Assembly (NCBI GenBank): GCA_017654935.2
Contig: CM065706.1
Location: 15,858,559-15,922,558 of the forward strand
Length of the DNA stretch: 64,000 nucleotides
DNA from: Phymorhynchus buccinoides
Lineage: Eukaryota; Mollusca; Gastropoda; Neogastropoda; Raphitomidae
Direction: 5' to 3'
Shown in pieces: positions 11,448 through 21,590 of the stretch. The translations under genes and the position numbers were made by a program. Position 1 is the first letter of the stretch, and every line of letters starts with the position of its first letter. The notes below the pieces were generated by a model, which worked only from the letters and a program-made list of their open reading frames with translations, made no database searches and was not told the DNA's origin.

Positions 11448-11502
11448 TTTAAATGTCATTTTAGGAGTTAAATAATTTTTCATGTCACCCGTGGGTTTGC
11501 AG

Positions 11503-11700
11503 TGTTTGTAGATGGAGCTGTATACGGTGTTGCAGGAGATGCGGACTATTCTGCGGACCTGCTTCAGGAGCTGTGCAACAGGATGCCGGAGAAAGTGTAC
11601 AACAGCTCCGGGCGCTACCTCTCCGTGGTGTTCCGACAGGGGGACCGGGCCGGCCGCCGATGGTTCACCTTGAATTATACCATGACTGAGGATACTGATG
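11503..11700 (+). CDS. CUB receptor exon 4: end of CUB domain
   Basis: Acceptor TTTGCAG at 11496-11502, donor GATG|GTCAGT at 11700/11701, phase 1 in and out. It carries Cys4 (QELCNRM), sequons NSS and NYT, and the closing CUB strands YLSVVFRQGDRAGRRWFTLN and YTM, matching the usual 'L.V.F.SD.S....GF...Y' ending. It completes a 170-codon ectodomain (511 coding bases over four exons). The protein then passes directly into a tail exon with almost no stalk. The donor GTCAGT is not a strong consensus, which could favour regulated splicing. The 3' 106 bases of this exon are repeated three times just downstream. Confidence 0.83.
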
Positions 11701-11782
11701 GTCAGTCTGGCTGTGTGTGTGTGTGTGTGTGTAGGGGGGGAGGGGCAGGGTGTGTGTGTGATGGAGTGGGGGGTAGGAGAAG

Positions 11783-12290
11783 GTGTACAACAGCTCTGGG
11801 CGCTACCTCTCCGTGGTGTTCCGACAGGGGGACTGGGCCGGCCCGCCGATGGTTCACCTTGAATTATACCATGACTGAGGATACTGATGGTCAGTCTTGC
11901 TGTGTATGTGTGTGTGTGTGTGTGGGGGGGGGGGAGGGCAGGGTGTGTGTGTGATGGAGTGGGGGGGTAGGAGAAGGTGTACAACAGCTCTGGGCGCTAC
12001 CTCTCCGTGGTGTTCCGACAGGGGGACTGGGCCGGCCGCCGATGGTTCACCTTGAATTATACCATGACTGAGGATACTGATGGTCAGTCTGGCTGTGTAT
12101 GTGTGGGGGGAGGGGGGGGGGGGTAGGGCAGGGGTGTGTGTGTGCTGGAGTGGGGGGTAGGAGAAGGTGTACAACAGCTCTGGGCGCTACCTCTCCGTGG
12201 TGTTCCGACAGGGGGACCAGGCCGGCCGCCGATGGTTCACTTTGAATTATACCATGACTGAGGATACTGATGGTCAGTCTCGCTCTGTGT
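11783..12290 (+). repeat. Three extra tandem copies of the 3' part of exon 4
   Basis: Segments 11783-11889, 11977-12082 and 12167-12272 repeat the last 106 bases of exon 4 with very few changes, each followed by GTCAGTCT and a G-rich/(GT)n spacer. The period is about 190. The second has one extra C (GGCCGGCCCGCCG) and is frameshifted. The codon after GGGGAC varies: CGG, TGG, TGG, CAG (R, W, W, Q). None has the first part of the exon. The GTAG just before the copies, if used as an acceptor, gives the wrong phase, so they look like non-coding duplication products. Confidence 0.8.
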
Positions 12291-13805
12291 GTGTTCCGAC
12301 AGGGGGGGGGGGGGGGGGGGGGGGGGGTAAGAGAAGAGAGATTGTTGATACAGTAGAAATTTGCAAAGGCAAATTTGAAAGGACTAAAATCTTATTGGAG
12401 AGAGCCAGTATCTTGAGATGGAAAAAAAAGTTTTGGCTTAACTGAAATATATAATGAGAAGCCGGCTGAAGACGGACATGCTGGGCCTTAACTATTTTCT
12501 TAGGTGCATAATGGCAGCATGATGCATCTGCGCTCATATGACAGGAAACTGTCTGAGCGATCTACAAAGAAAATCTATTGAGAAGGATTACAACCCTTTC
12601 ATTGCCACTGTCGCCTCTTGGCACCACAATGATTTAACACCCATGTCACTGAAACTAAAGGCATCAAGTGAGGGTCTGGTATCCAGTGACCTTATGTCCT
12701 TACTTTTGGGAGGTAAGGATAGGCCCTATTTTAAGCATGTCACAGAGGAATCCCCAATATTGCAGGCATAATCTTTTCTCTACCCAGGTAAGTTTAATGG
12801 AAGTGTTTAGCTGATGGCTGGCGTTGAAAGGGTTAAACTGGGGAAAAAAAGATTATGAATTGTCTGATTATTTTTGGGTGGGTTCCCATTTTTGAGTTAG
12901 CTTCTTTCCATTGTATGCATGTTTGTTTGGGAGAGATGGGGTAAGGGGAGCGGAAGAAAGAGGAATGGGGGAGTCAGTGTGTGGCTCAGTGTTTGGTATG
13001 GGGTTTTTAAGTGAGTCGATTAGTGTGTGGATATATGTGTGTGTGTGTATGGATTGCGTGTTTCTATGTCCTTTCAATGTTCCTTGTCTTGGTATGTCAG
13101 TGTGTGTAAACTTCTACTCTGCATTTCTCATGCTCTTGTTCCTTCTTTGCTTTTCTGTACATTTGCAAAAATGTGTACAGTTTGTGTTCAAACTCAGTCA
13201 AATAGTCAGTGGAGTTATCCAACAGCCCTTGGCAATTTGAAAGAGCGTCATAATGAAACATAATGTCAGATCGTAAAGTGTACAGTCAAAATAATAAAAC
13301 ATTTGCACATAATATTTCAGCTCTATGTGACAAATGCGTGTGCAAATTCGTGTTCTGTTGTTTTCAGTCTATGGGCTAAACTTAAAACAGCTTTTTGTTT
13401 CTACCTTCTTTTCACTAAACAATTTTATAATGCCTGCAAATTTTGTACAATATAATAAAACATTTGCACATAATATTTCAATTCTATGTGCATGTGACAA
13501 ATGCGTGTGAACATTCGTGTTCTGTTGTTTTCAATGGGCTAAACTTAAAACAGCTTTTTATTTCTACCTTCTTTTCACTAAACAATTTTATAATGCCTGC
13601 AAATTTTGTACAAGTTGTATAGTTTTCATTGAAGCAAAGTGTATCCAGGGTTTGTTCACATAAAGAAAGGTATGTCACCTAACTTGTCCAACCCTTTTGC
13701 CTGAATCCAAGACTATGTGGACATTTGTTTTCTCTTCTGTCAAAGACAAAGTGCAAGCGTTTTTTAAAGACAGATACATGCACATGTGCGCGCGCGCACA
13801 CACGT

Positions 13806-13891
<86 letters not shown>

Positions 13892-16665
13892 CCACACACA
13901 CACGTACACACACACACTCTCTCTCTCTATTTATCTTTTGCACTGTCAATTATCTGTGTTCAAAACATTCTTTCTTTACTCATAAGAATGCCAAACAAAT
14001 TGAAAATGTCTTGATTAACAATTTTTTTTAAACTGATTTAAATTCATGTCACCTATAATCTTTTTTATTGTTCACCTTTTAACTTTTTAATTTAAAAATG
14101 TTTGGTACAGCTTACTCAATTTTGTTCATGCATGTATCTTTTGTTTGGTATGTGTGACTCATACTCACTGTTGTTTTGTGAAACTGGGAGAGATAGGAAT
14201 TTGTCAGTCAAGAGAAAGATTTCCTCATCAAAGGTCAAGCACGACCAAAGCTTGTCGTGTGTTCCTTTGTTTTTATTCTGATTTTAAAAATTATGAAGAA
14301 AATTGTATGCTAGGACAAACAGCATGTAAAATTAGCTCCTTTAGTGCATGTAAACAGTACTTTCTTGCTTGGGGAAAAGGTTGTTTTTACTTGTAAACCA
14401 ACATCAAAGAGAATATCCAAGGTGAGAATATCCAAGGTTCAGTTAATCTTGGCTGGTGGATGCGTGTTGTTTTGCTATTTTTTTTATAATCCTCTAGAGT
14501 ACCGATGAGTCTGTGCGTTGGTTGGGTCAGTGCGCAACCCCCACCCCCCACCCCCTTGAAATCGTAGAGATTTGCAAAGAAATCACATCATGGTTGCGTA
14601 AAAAAATTTCCAACGACGTTTACTTTTTCCGGCTACCATTTTTCAACTGAAAGAGACCAACTTTCATGGAGTTAGAAGGTAAGATCTGAATCTACTCATT
14701 TTACTAATGGTTTCCTTTACGCACTTGGTGTGGGGTGCAACACCCGTATGTACGGTGCGCACTGACCCGTACCAGTACGCAATGACCAATTTGTCATAGT
14801 CTTCAGAAGTCTGTTTGCTTCTAGAAAACAGTTTCAGTTACAAAGCTGAGCGTTGATGCAGTGGAAGCAAAAACATTTTAACAGACACTGGTGATCTAAA
14901 TCTTTTCCAATAGCGAACTGGAGATCCACAAAGTGACGTCATATTACAATAATGCCTTAAGGGGTACGCAACCCCCTTCAGTACTCTACTTAATGTTTTT
15001 TTCTTTTAATTTTTTTTTTTAGTTCCTTTCATTTTTAAATATAAAAAAAATGAAAATGATGCAATTCTTGTGCGGCTGTTTATATCTGTCCTTTTTGAGA
15101 AAACTGAAGAAAAATTCCGTAAAAACAGATACATGCATTTCATGGTTTGGGGGTTTTTTCTTAGAAAAAAATCCCAAGAACCGCAACTTTGCAACCTGTG
15201 CATGAGCTCGTAGTTGTACCTGCATAATTATGGTAGTTTTCTTCTTCTTCGATCGCTCAGACAGTTTCCTGTTAATTATGAGCTCAGATGCGTCATTATG
15301 CGCCTAAGTAAAAAATATTTAGGCCCAGCATGTCCGACTTCGGATGGAGGAATCTTTTTGAAAGTGTTTCTTGAAAAAAGTCAGGAGAATGAACCGGATA
15401 TGCAGAAAGATAGTAGATGACAGCAAGCAAAGGGAAAAGGCAGAGTCAAAGAGAGTGTCAGATTAGAGGAAGTTACAAGCACATAACTTCCAGAAGGTGG
15501 GGGAACTATTTATGCAAAAGACCCCCCCAGTATCCCCATGGGAGGGGGGGGTATGGTAGTTTGTATATATGGATTTTGTTCGGTGTTATCATAATGCACA
15601 TTTAACTTCATCTGTTTGACATTTTGCATCAGAGACTACTATCTCATGAACTCAAGTTTTTTTTTCTATGTGTTTTGTTGGATTGTAAGCACATTGGACT
15701 TTAAATAGCATAGTTGACTATGGTGGTGTTATTGTCATACCCTGGCTTAAAGACTCCAGGGATCATCCCAACAGCCAAAGCACTTGAACACTATGATACA
15801 AATATACCAGCTAGGGATGAGAACACTATGTGTGTGACCGTTTTTGTTGACCCTCCCACGTGGGCAGCCACACTCCGACTTCGGAGGAGCATACAACAAA
15901 CAAACAACTACACGACAAGTGTAAAGTGACGTTATGTTATTCACAAGAGACAAAGCAAAACTACTGGATATTTCGGCGAATGCGCCTTTATCAACACAGA
16001 CAAACAATTAAACAGCAAACAGCAAAAGGAGCAAAAAGCAGGCAACAAAAGGAGCAAAAAAACAATACTTCCCCTCTACAGTCCAATGCGTAACTTACTC
16101 TGCTAACAGTTGTCAAATGTGATGCACATCACTCACATTCTAACTCTGCCATAATTTTGATGATGCTGTACCAGAACGAACATGTGCACACTAACCCAAA
16201 AGGAATGAGTAAAGCTTTCACTGCTAACTCCTAATCATGCATGGTACAAAAAACAAAACAAAAAACCCATCAACTTATAACACTATGCATTGTCATCTTC
16301 TTGACCCACTGACCCACATATCGCCGCCCGCATGCAATACAGACGTAAGTCGAATGACGTCGCTTCACATGAGGAATGGAAAACTCAATATTTTGGTCAT
16401 TTCAGGCCACATAAAGTCATTTTTTTGTTCCTTTAGCATCACCATTGGTGTTTTATCTTTGCAAATTGTTGTTTTACAGCTTTGTTAGATGATGCAGCTT
16501 GTCTAGATCCACTGGTAAGTCCAGCACATCGAAGATGACCAATTTTGAGTTACGTCTCTTTTGCATGTGGACGGCGATATGTACTTTGTAAAAGAAAAGA
16601 GAAACTGCAACCCTGAAGCCATGATGATCCTGAACCGAAACCCCTTTCTTTTCTTCCCTGTCCAG
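12291..16665. other. Intron before tail A: repeats, no exon seen
   Basis: Contains a poly-G run (12302-12327), a piggyBac-type MITE (about 12591-12836), and a tandem duplication of about 170 bases (about 13290-13448 and 13452-13612, sharing TAATAAAACATTTGCACATA). It also holds an (AC)n array (13809-13888), a repeat pair of CGCAACCCCC-containing sequence around 14500-14980, and a 'CTCCAGGGATCATCCC' repeat (15730-15890). The palindrome-family arm at 15893-16095 is shared with 48265-48402. Confidence 0.55.
12591..12836 (+). repeat. MITE with CCCTTTCA ends, copy 1
   Basis: It starts CAACCCTTTCATTGCCACTG and ends GGCTGGCGTTGAAAGGGTTA with TTAA at the right side. It is the same family as 38209-38447 and, inverted, 19520-19752. 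TTAA flanks and CCCTTT ends suit the piggyBac superfamily. Confidence 0.65.
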
Positions 16666-17261
16666 TGCTGCTGGAAGAGGCACTCCAGGAGCTCTTGGAC
16701 AGCGTAAAAAAGTATGGTATCTACGTCGCCATCGGCATCGCCGCCTTCTGTTTCTGCAACTACTTCATCCGGTGCTGGAGGCGCCGCCACAGCAAATATG
16801 CCGCAGCTGAAGTCAACACGGGAGAAGGTCGTCTGAGCAGCTTCCGACGAGGAATCAGTCTGCGCAGCCTCCCCAACCCGTTCCGGCGAAGCCAGGGCCG
16901 CCGGAATTCTGCCACCTTGAGTCACAGCGCGGTGCCCGCGATTGAAATGAGCGCGCAGCACAGCGATTGTTTGGAGCGGGCGTCCCTGAACTCTTATCCT
17001 CTGTACCCACAGCTGGAGCCACCGCAGCGTCCGGATGGAATGGTCCAGGAACTGAGGCTGCAGACGGTGGAGGATGGTGGACATCACCCTGACCACATGG
17101 ATGTGTCGCTTTCTTCGGATTCGGAGATCTCCCTGTCGTTTGTGCAAGCTTCAGGAACGGAGCCCAGTGCGCCCCCTATGGATTCATCGCCGCCTAAATG
17201 GAATGAAGAAGCTAAAAAAACCTTGGCCCCGCCCCCTGCATACGATTCGTTGTTTAAATAG
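16666..17261 (+). CDS. Alternative terminal exon A: TM segment and cytoplasmic tail
   Basis: Acceptor CCCTGTCCAG ends at 16665; phase-1 entry; the frame ends with TAG at 17259-17261. It encodes 198 residues. A Leu/Glu-rich start (LLEEALQELLDS) is followed by a TM segment at residues 17-35 (YGIYVAIGIAAFCFCNYFI) and a basic stop-transfer RCWRRRHSK. A Ser/Arg-rich tail follows. Short motifs: LYPQL (17001-17015), PSAP (17163-17174), PPAY overlapping YDSL (17232-17249) close to the end. Known roles of such motifs are ALIX, TSG101 and NEDD4-type WW binding plus AP-2 sorting. That they act so here is inference. Joined to exons 1-4 it gives 368 residues. It is the most upstream of four equivalent 3' exons. 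Confidence 0.82.
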
Positions 17262-17464
17262 AAAGGGCGTTTTCCTTGGCAAGAGTCGCACAGAAAGCTT
17301 GAATGAGCTCTTTAGGTGGTTCTGCGGGGTAATTATTTCTCCTGGCTTATTCTGTTTTCCCTTGATCAAATAGGACGCATAATCTATTGTGGCTAAATGC
17401 ACATGAGAGAGAGACAAAGAGAAAGGCAACTGATGTAGATTCAGGTAATGATCAGGAGAACAGT

Positions 17465-17502
<38 letters not shown>

Positions 17503-17775
17503 AGGGGAGTGTCACAAGAAACAGGACTTTTTATGGTTTGTTTGGTGTCAATGTTGTTTTTGCTGCTGTTTTGATCAAGCTTTCAAGCTTCCCACATACA
17601 TAATATGTTTGGATTTTCTTTTGTTTACATTTTTTTCATCTACCGGCACTCAAAATCACTTTCTACATTTTGACCTCTTCATACAATAGCAGCGATGAAC
17701 TTAACTCATGTGCAAACTATGGCATCAAAAAGGAAAGTGAAAGTGAGAATACATGGAATAGAGAATATCTCACTT
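17262..17775. other. 3' UTR or intron after tail A
   Basis: No AATAAA close to the stop is obvious. A poly-G run lies at 17468-17501. No exon is seen. Confidence 0.45.
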
Positions 17776-17994
17776 AAGAGCCTGCTACACTACATAAGAT
17801 TCGCTGTCAATGCGATGCGATTGTGACGATGCGAGTCATGATTCACGTGAAATTCATGTATTGGGTCTACTTGAGTATATAGAGCGAAAGTAGTAGAATT
17901 ATTTTTAGATGGAAGTATTTCATGTGAATCATGACTCACATCGTCACAATCGCATCGCATTGACAGCGAATCATATGTAGTGTAGCAGGCCCTT
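17776..17994. repeat. Palindromic MITE, PIF/Harbinger-like
   Basis: Near-perfect hairpin: the left arm AGAGCCTGCTACACTACATA and onward through CGATGCGATTGTGACGATGC is repeated inverted at the right. TTA lies on both sides (17773-17775 and 17995-17997), the three-base TWA target duplication expected of PIF/Harbinger elements. No coding is seen. Confidence 0.72.
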
Positions 17995-17997
17995 TAG

Positions 17998-18379
17998 TGT
18001 TTGTATTTTGTGGTTCAGTGTGCATCTAAATTTCATGATTGACCATGGAGCATAATGGCTGCTTTCAAAAGTGTAAGGGTTGGTGTTATTCACAATTTGA
18101 TTTATCGGTGTAAAGCCATGGCTAAGGGGACATTTTTGCCCCAAACAGAAGGCAATTTACTGACAGAAAGGAGGACCTGTTTAGCTCCTTTTTCTCATAG
18201 CATTGTCTTCGTTGCAGACAGAAATGTGGATATAGCCATAACAATGCTACTAACTGTACAGTTATATTGTAAAAATATTCTTTTTTTTTCTTTTCTTTTT
18301 TGTAGTGAACATTCTGCCTGGCAAATGGCAGTAATTTGTTGCCACGGTTTTCCAAATGCGGGACTGTGGGTAACCCTAC
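17998..18379. other. Gene-free intronic stretch
   Basis: No exon, RNA gene or clear repeat is seen here. Confidence 0.45.
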
Positions 18380-18845
18380 AAATGAACTAACAATCCCTTA
18401 AAGACCCCCCACGTCACGTGTCACATTCCCTCTTATGCTAGGAAGATTTCTTAAGATTCCTTAGTAGCTATAAGGTGGAAAACACGTGAAAACCGTGATT
18501 TTGACACGTGACATGGTGGGTCTTTAAAGACCCTGTGTCACATTCCCTCTTATGCTAGGAAGATTTCTTAAGATTTCTTAGCTATAAGATGGAAAACACG
18601 TGAAAACCTTACACGTGACATGGTGGGCTTTAAGTCACATTCCCTCTTATGCTAGGAAGATTTCTTAAGACTTAGTAGCTATACGTGAAAACACGTGAAA
18701 ACCGTGATTTTGACACGTGACATGGTGGGTCTTTAAAGACCCTGTGTCACATTCCCTCTTATGCTAGGAAGATTTCTTAAGATTCCTTAGTAGCTATAAG
18801 GTGGAAAACACGTGAAAACCGTGATTTTGACACGTGACAAGCAGG
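18380..18845. repeat. Tandem satellite of about 115 bp rich in CACGTG
   Basis: Four partly decayed units share CATTCCCTCTTATGCTAGGA, AGATTTCTTAAGATT and GACACGTGACATGGTGGGTC. CACGTG occurs nine times (starts at 18415, 18483, 18505, 18597, 18612, 18692, 18714, 18809, 18831). A diverged relative (AAGACCCACCAGATCACATG) appears near 44374. Confidence 0.75.
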
Positions 18846-18911
18846 GCCTTTAAAACTTAGCTCAATGGCTCCAACCCACCTGTGTGCGCATCTTGACCAT
18901 TCCAACGGAAG

Positions 18912-19085
18912 TGTCGCCATCTTAGTCCTTATTTGTGTGTAAACAAAGTGAAAATGTTATCTAAATGTGTAAAGAAAACATCCAGATGTTATAAATACAG
19001 TTTAGATAAGTTTCGAATTGGAACAGCCAAATACGCAGCATCGATCTGGCATTTTTCAAAAAAAGGTAAGGACTAAGATGGCGGT
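18912..19085 (+). repeat. Small TIR element containing an exon-like ORF
   Basis: Ends: TCGCCATCTTAGTCCTTA at the left and TAAGGACTAAGATGGCG at the right, inverted copies. Between them ATG at 18954 opens 37 codons (MLSKCVKKTSR ... KYAASIWHFSKK) that run into AAAAAAAG|GTAAGG at 19065/19066, a good donor formed partly by the right TIR. It may be the decayed first exon of a transposase. The family is not recognised. Confidence 0.5.
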
Positions 19086-19456
19086 CTCCCATAATATGGC
19101 GCTCCTTGTGGCCGGATATGACAACACGTGGGTACCAGCAATATTTTGTTGTTTGTAGTGAGACTTCTGCCTTCCTCCTGTCCCCTTCCCATATATCCCT
19201 TCACTTATTTTAGTAACACGCTGATTAGTTGTTGTTTTGTATGCTAATGTTTTTTAAAGTAGCAAGTGACACTAATTTATTTGCACACTTTAGCAATTGC
19301 AAGATTACGGGTAGCGCTACAAATGAACTGACATTCCCTTAATATTTTGCTCAATGCTTTTTTTTTTTAAGGAAACATTTCCTTCAAAGATATTGCTCAA
19401 TTGTTGAAGAAAGGTGTTTTGCCAAAAGAGTATGTATTTTGTAATGCATTTCGCTC

Positions 19457-19504
<48 letters not shown>

Positions 19505-19519
19505 GTATCATATTGTTAA

Positions 19520-19752
19520 CTCTTTCACCACCATCCACATTTCAGCCAAAAATGTCCATTAAATTTACCTGGGTAGAGAACAAAATCTGCAGTATTGAGG
19601 ATTCTTCTGTGACAGATATAAAATAAGGTCTATCCTTACTTCCCAAAACTAAGACAATAGGGTCTTTGGATAATAGACCCCAATTTGATGCCGTTTGGTG
19701 ACACAGGTGTTAAATCACTGTGGTGCTAAAATGCGACTTTGGCGGTGAAAGG
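19520..19752 (-). repeat. MITE with CCCTTTCA ends, copy 2 (inverted)
   Basis: TTAA at 19516-19519 and 19753-19756 flanks ends CTCTTTCACCACCA and TTTGGCGGTGAAAGGG. The interior is the reverse complement of copy 3 at 38209-38447. It is piggyBac-like by TTAA target and ends. Confidence 0.68.
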
Positions 19753-19884
19753 GTTAATGTTATGTTCTTTATTTCTTCTTCTTATGTTGTTTTTATTGCT
19801 GTTGTTGTTCTTACGTTGACTTTTCGCTTTTTTTATGTGTTTGTTTACCCAAGCTTTGATGTTGTTGCCAGTTGTTGTTGTCAT

Positions 19885-20032
19885 GCCCTGGCTTAAAGAC
19901 TCCAGGGATCATCCCAAAAGCCGAAGCACTTGAACACTGTGGTACAAATGCACCAGCTAGGGATGAGAACGTTACGTGTGTGACCATTTTTGATTACCCC
20001 GCCACGTGGGCAGCCACACTCCGACTTCAGAG
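19885..20032 (+). repeat. 'CTCCAGGGATCATCCC' family repeat
   Basis: Same sequence order as 15730-15890: CCCTGGCTTAAAGACTCCAG at the left, CCACACTCCGACTTCAGAGG at the right. Directly after it (20045-20185) comes GTAGCCTTGGTGTTCTAGCC, which is found inverted at 37790-37860 next to the 37903-38050 copy. The two loci therefore share a longer repeat. Confidence 0.65.
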
Positions 20033-20242
20033 GATTTAGGATACTGATGATGTTATGCTAGGAGCTTGTCATGGCTAAAGACAATCTCCGCATAACTAAT
20101 AAAACTATGCAGAGGATAACAACATTTTGATGTAGCCTTGGTGTTCTAGCCTATGTCCATTGGTCTGACACAGCCTTAATTAAGCCAAGGCGAGTTATTG
20201 CCAGTGGTAGGGTGGCCCAGAGGTAACATGTTTACCTCTTAA

Positions 20243-21590
20243 AGCAACAAACCTGGGCCTGTATTCACACTGATATAGCAACAAGCCTGGGCCTGTATTC
20301 ACACTGAGATAGTAACAAACCTGGGCCTGTATTCACACTGAGATAGCAACAAGCCTGGGCCTGTATTCACATTAAGATAGCAACAAACCTGGGCCTGTAT
20401 TCACACTGAGATAGCAGCAAACCTTGGCCTGTATTCACACTGAGATAGTAACAAACCTGGGCCTGTATTCACACTGAGATAGTAACAAACCTGGGCCTGT
20501 ATTCACACTGAGATAGCAACAAACCTGCTGAGACAGAAATTCCGTATTTTAAAACGTTGGACCCTCTATACTCTAACTTAAGGGTTCCGTGGGACCAATG
20601 AAAATGATGTTTTACGTCCTCTCGGTCATAGACACATATGGGACATTTGTAAATACAAAGATGGTGGGAACAATACTGGAGGCAATGCCCGAAGGCAGTG
20701 CAACACCAGTAAAGTCCCGAGTTTTTAACAATATAGATAGGTGTAGTGGTAACCAAGCCTCGGTTAAACCTCATCGGCTATGGTACCGCCACATTATTAC
20801 ATCTTACTGAGGGTTCCGTGGGACCATGTGTTGCAGGTCAAGTTATAGCCCTGAATCTCCATCTTCAGGATTCCTTAAAGTTACCTAAAATTTCCTCTTC
20901 AGACTGCAGGAGAGCTATGGAAACGATCTCTGCAATTGCATTTTTGCTTCAGCTTCAGGGGGGCCTCGGCGGCCCCTGGACCCCTGCCTTTCAGTATTTT
21001 TCATTTTTGGGAGTAGCACCCATAACACTGAGATAGCAACAAACCTGGGCCTGTATTCACACTCAGATAGCAACGAACCTGGGCCTGTATTCACACTGAG
21101 ATAGCAATGAACCTGGGCCTGTATTCACACTGAGATAGTAACAAACCTGGGCCTGTATTCACACTGAGATAGTAACAAACCTGGGCCTATATGCACACTG
21201 AGATAGTAACAAACCTGGGCCTGTATTCACACTGAGATAGTATCAAACCGGGCCTGTATTCACACTGAGATAGTAACAAACCTGGGCCTGTATTCACACT
21301 GAGATAGCAACAAACCTGGGCCTGTATTCACACTGAGATAGCAACAAACCTGGGCCTGTATTCACATTGAGATTGTAGCAAACCTGGGCCTGTATTCACA
21401 CTGAGATAGTAACAAACCAGGGCCTGCATTCACACTGAGATAGCAACAAACCTGGGCCTGTATTCACATTGAGATAGTAACAAACCTGGGCCTGTATTCA
21501 CGCTGAGATAGTAACAAACCAGGGCCTGCATTCACACTGAGATAGCAACAAACCTGGGCCTGTATTCACACTGAGATAGTATGAGACATA
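20243..21590. repeat. 34-bp minisatellite split by an insertion
   Basis: The unit GGGCCTGTATTCACACTGAG plus ATAGYAACAAACCT is repeated about 8 times from 20243 to 20525 and about 17 times from 21023 to 21580. The block between (20527-21022) contains the 20604-20797 copy of the TCGGTCATAGACACATATGG repeat plus about 220 bases more. The split array is best explained by insertion into a pre-existing minisatellite. Confidence 0.82.

Larger units (their letters stand above)
8681..11502. other. Intron 3: SINE, U2-headed insertion and two foldback elements
   Basis: The recognisable elements are listed separately (8867-9265, 10353-10484, 10603-10984, 11016-11447). The remainder (about 8690-8860 pyrimidine-rich, 9270-10350 AT-rich with a poly-G run at 10120-10137) shows no exon. 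Confidence 0.6.

Noticed and set aside
11418..12174. 188- and 106-codon - strand frames opposite exon 4
   Set aside because: They are antisense shadows of the repeated CUB exon and its G-rich spacers; the + strand has the CUB motifs and splice sites.
13809..13888. CRISPR-like or coding repeat
   Set aside because: It is a plain (AC)n dinucleotide microsatellite without spacers.
16503..17147. 214-codon - strand frame opposite tail A
   Set aside because: It is a shadow: the + frame has TM, stop-transfer and PPxY motifs and correct phase, while the - frame shows no family features.
20243..21590. CRISPR-like array of 34-bp units
   Set aside because: Units are contiguous with no unique spacers and the genome is eukaryotic; it is a minisatellite.
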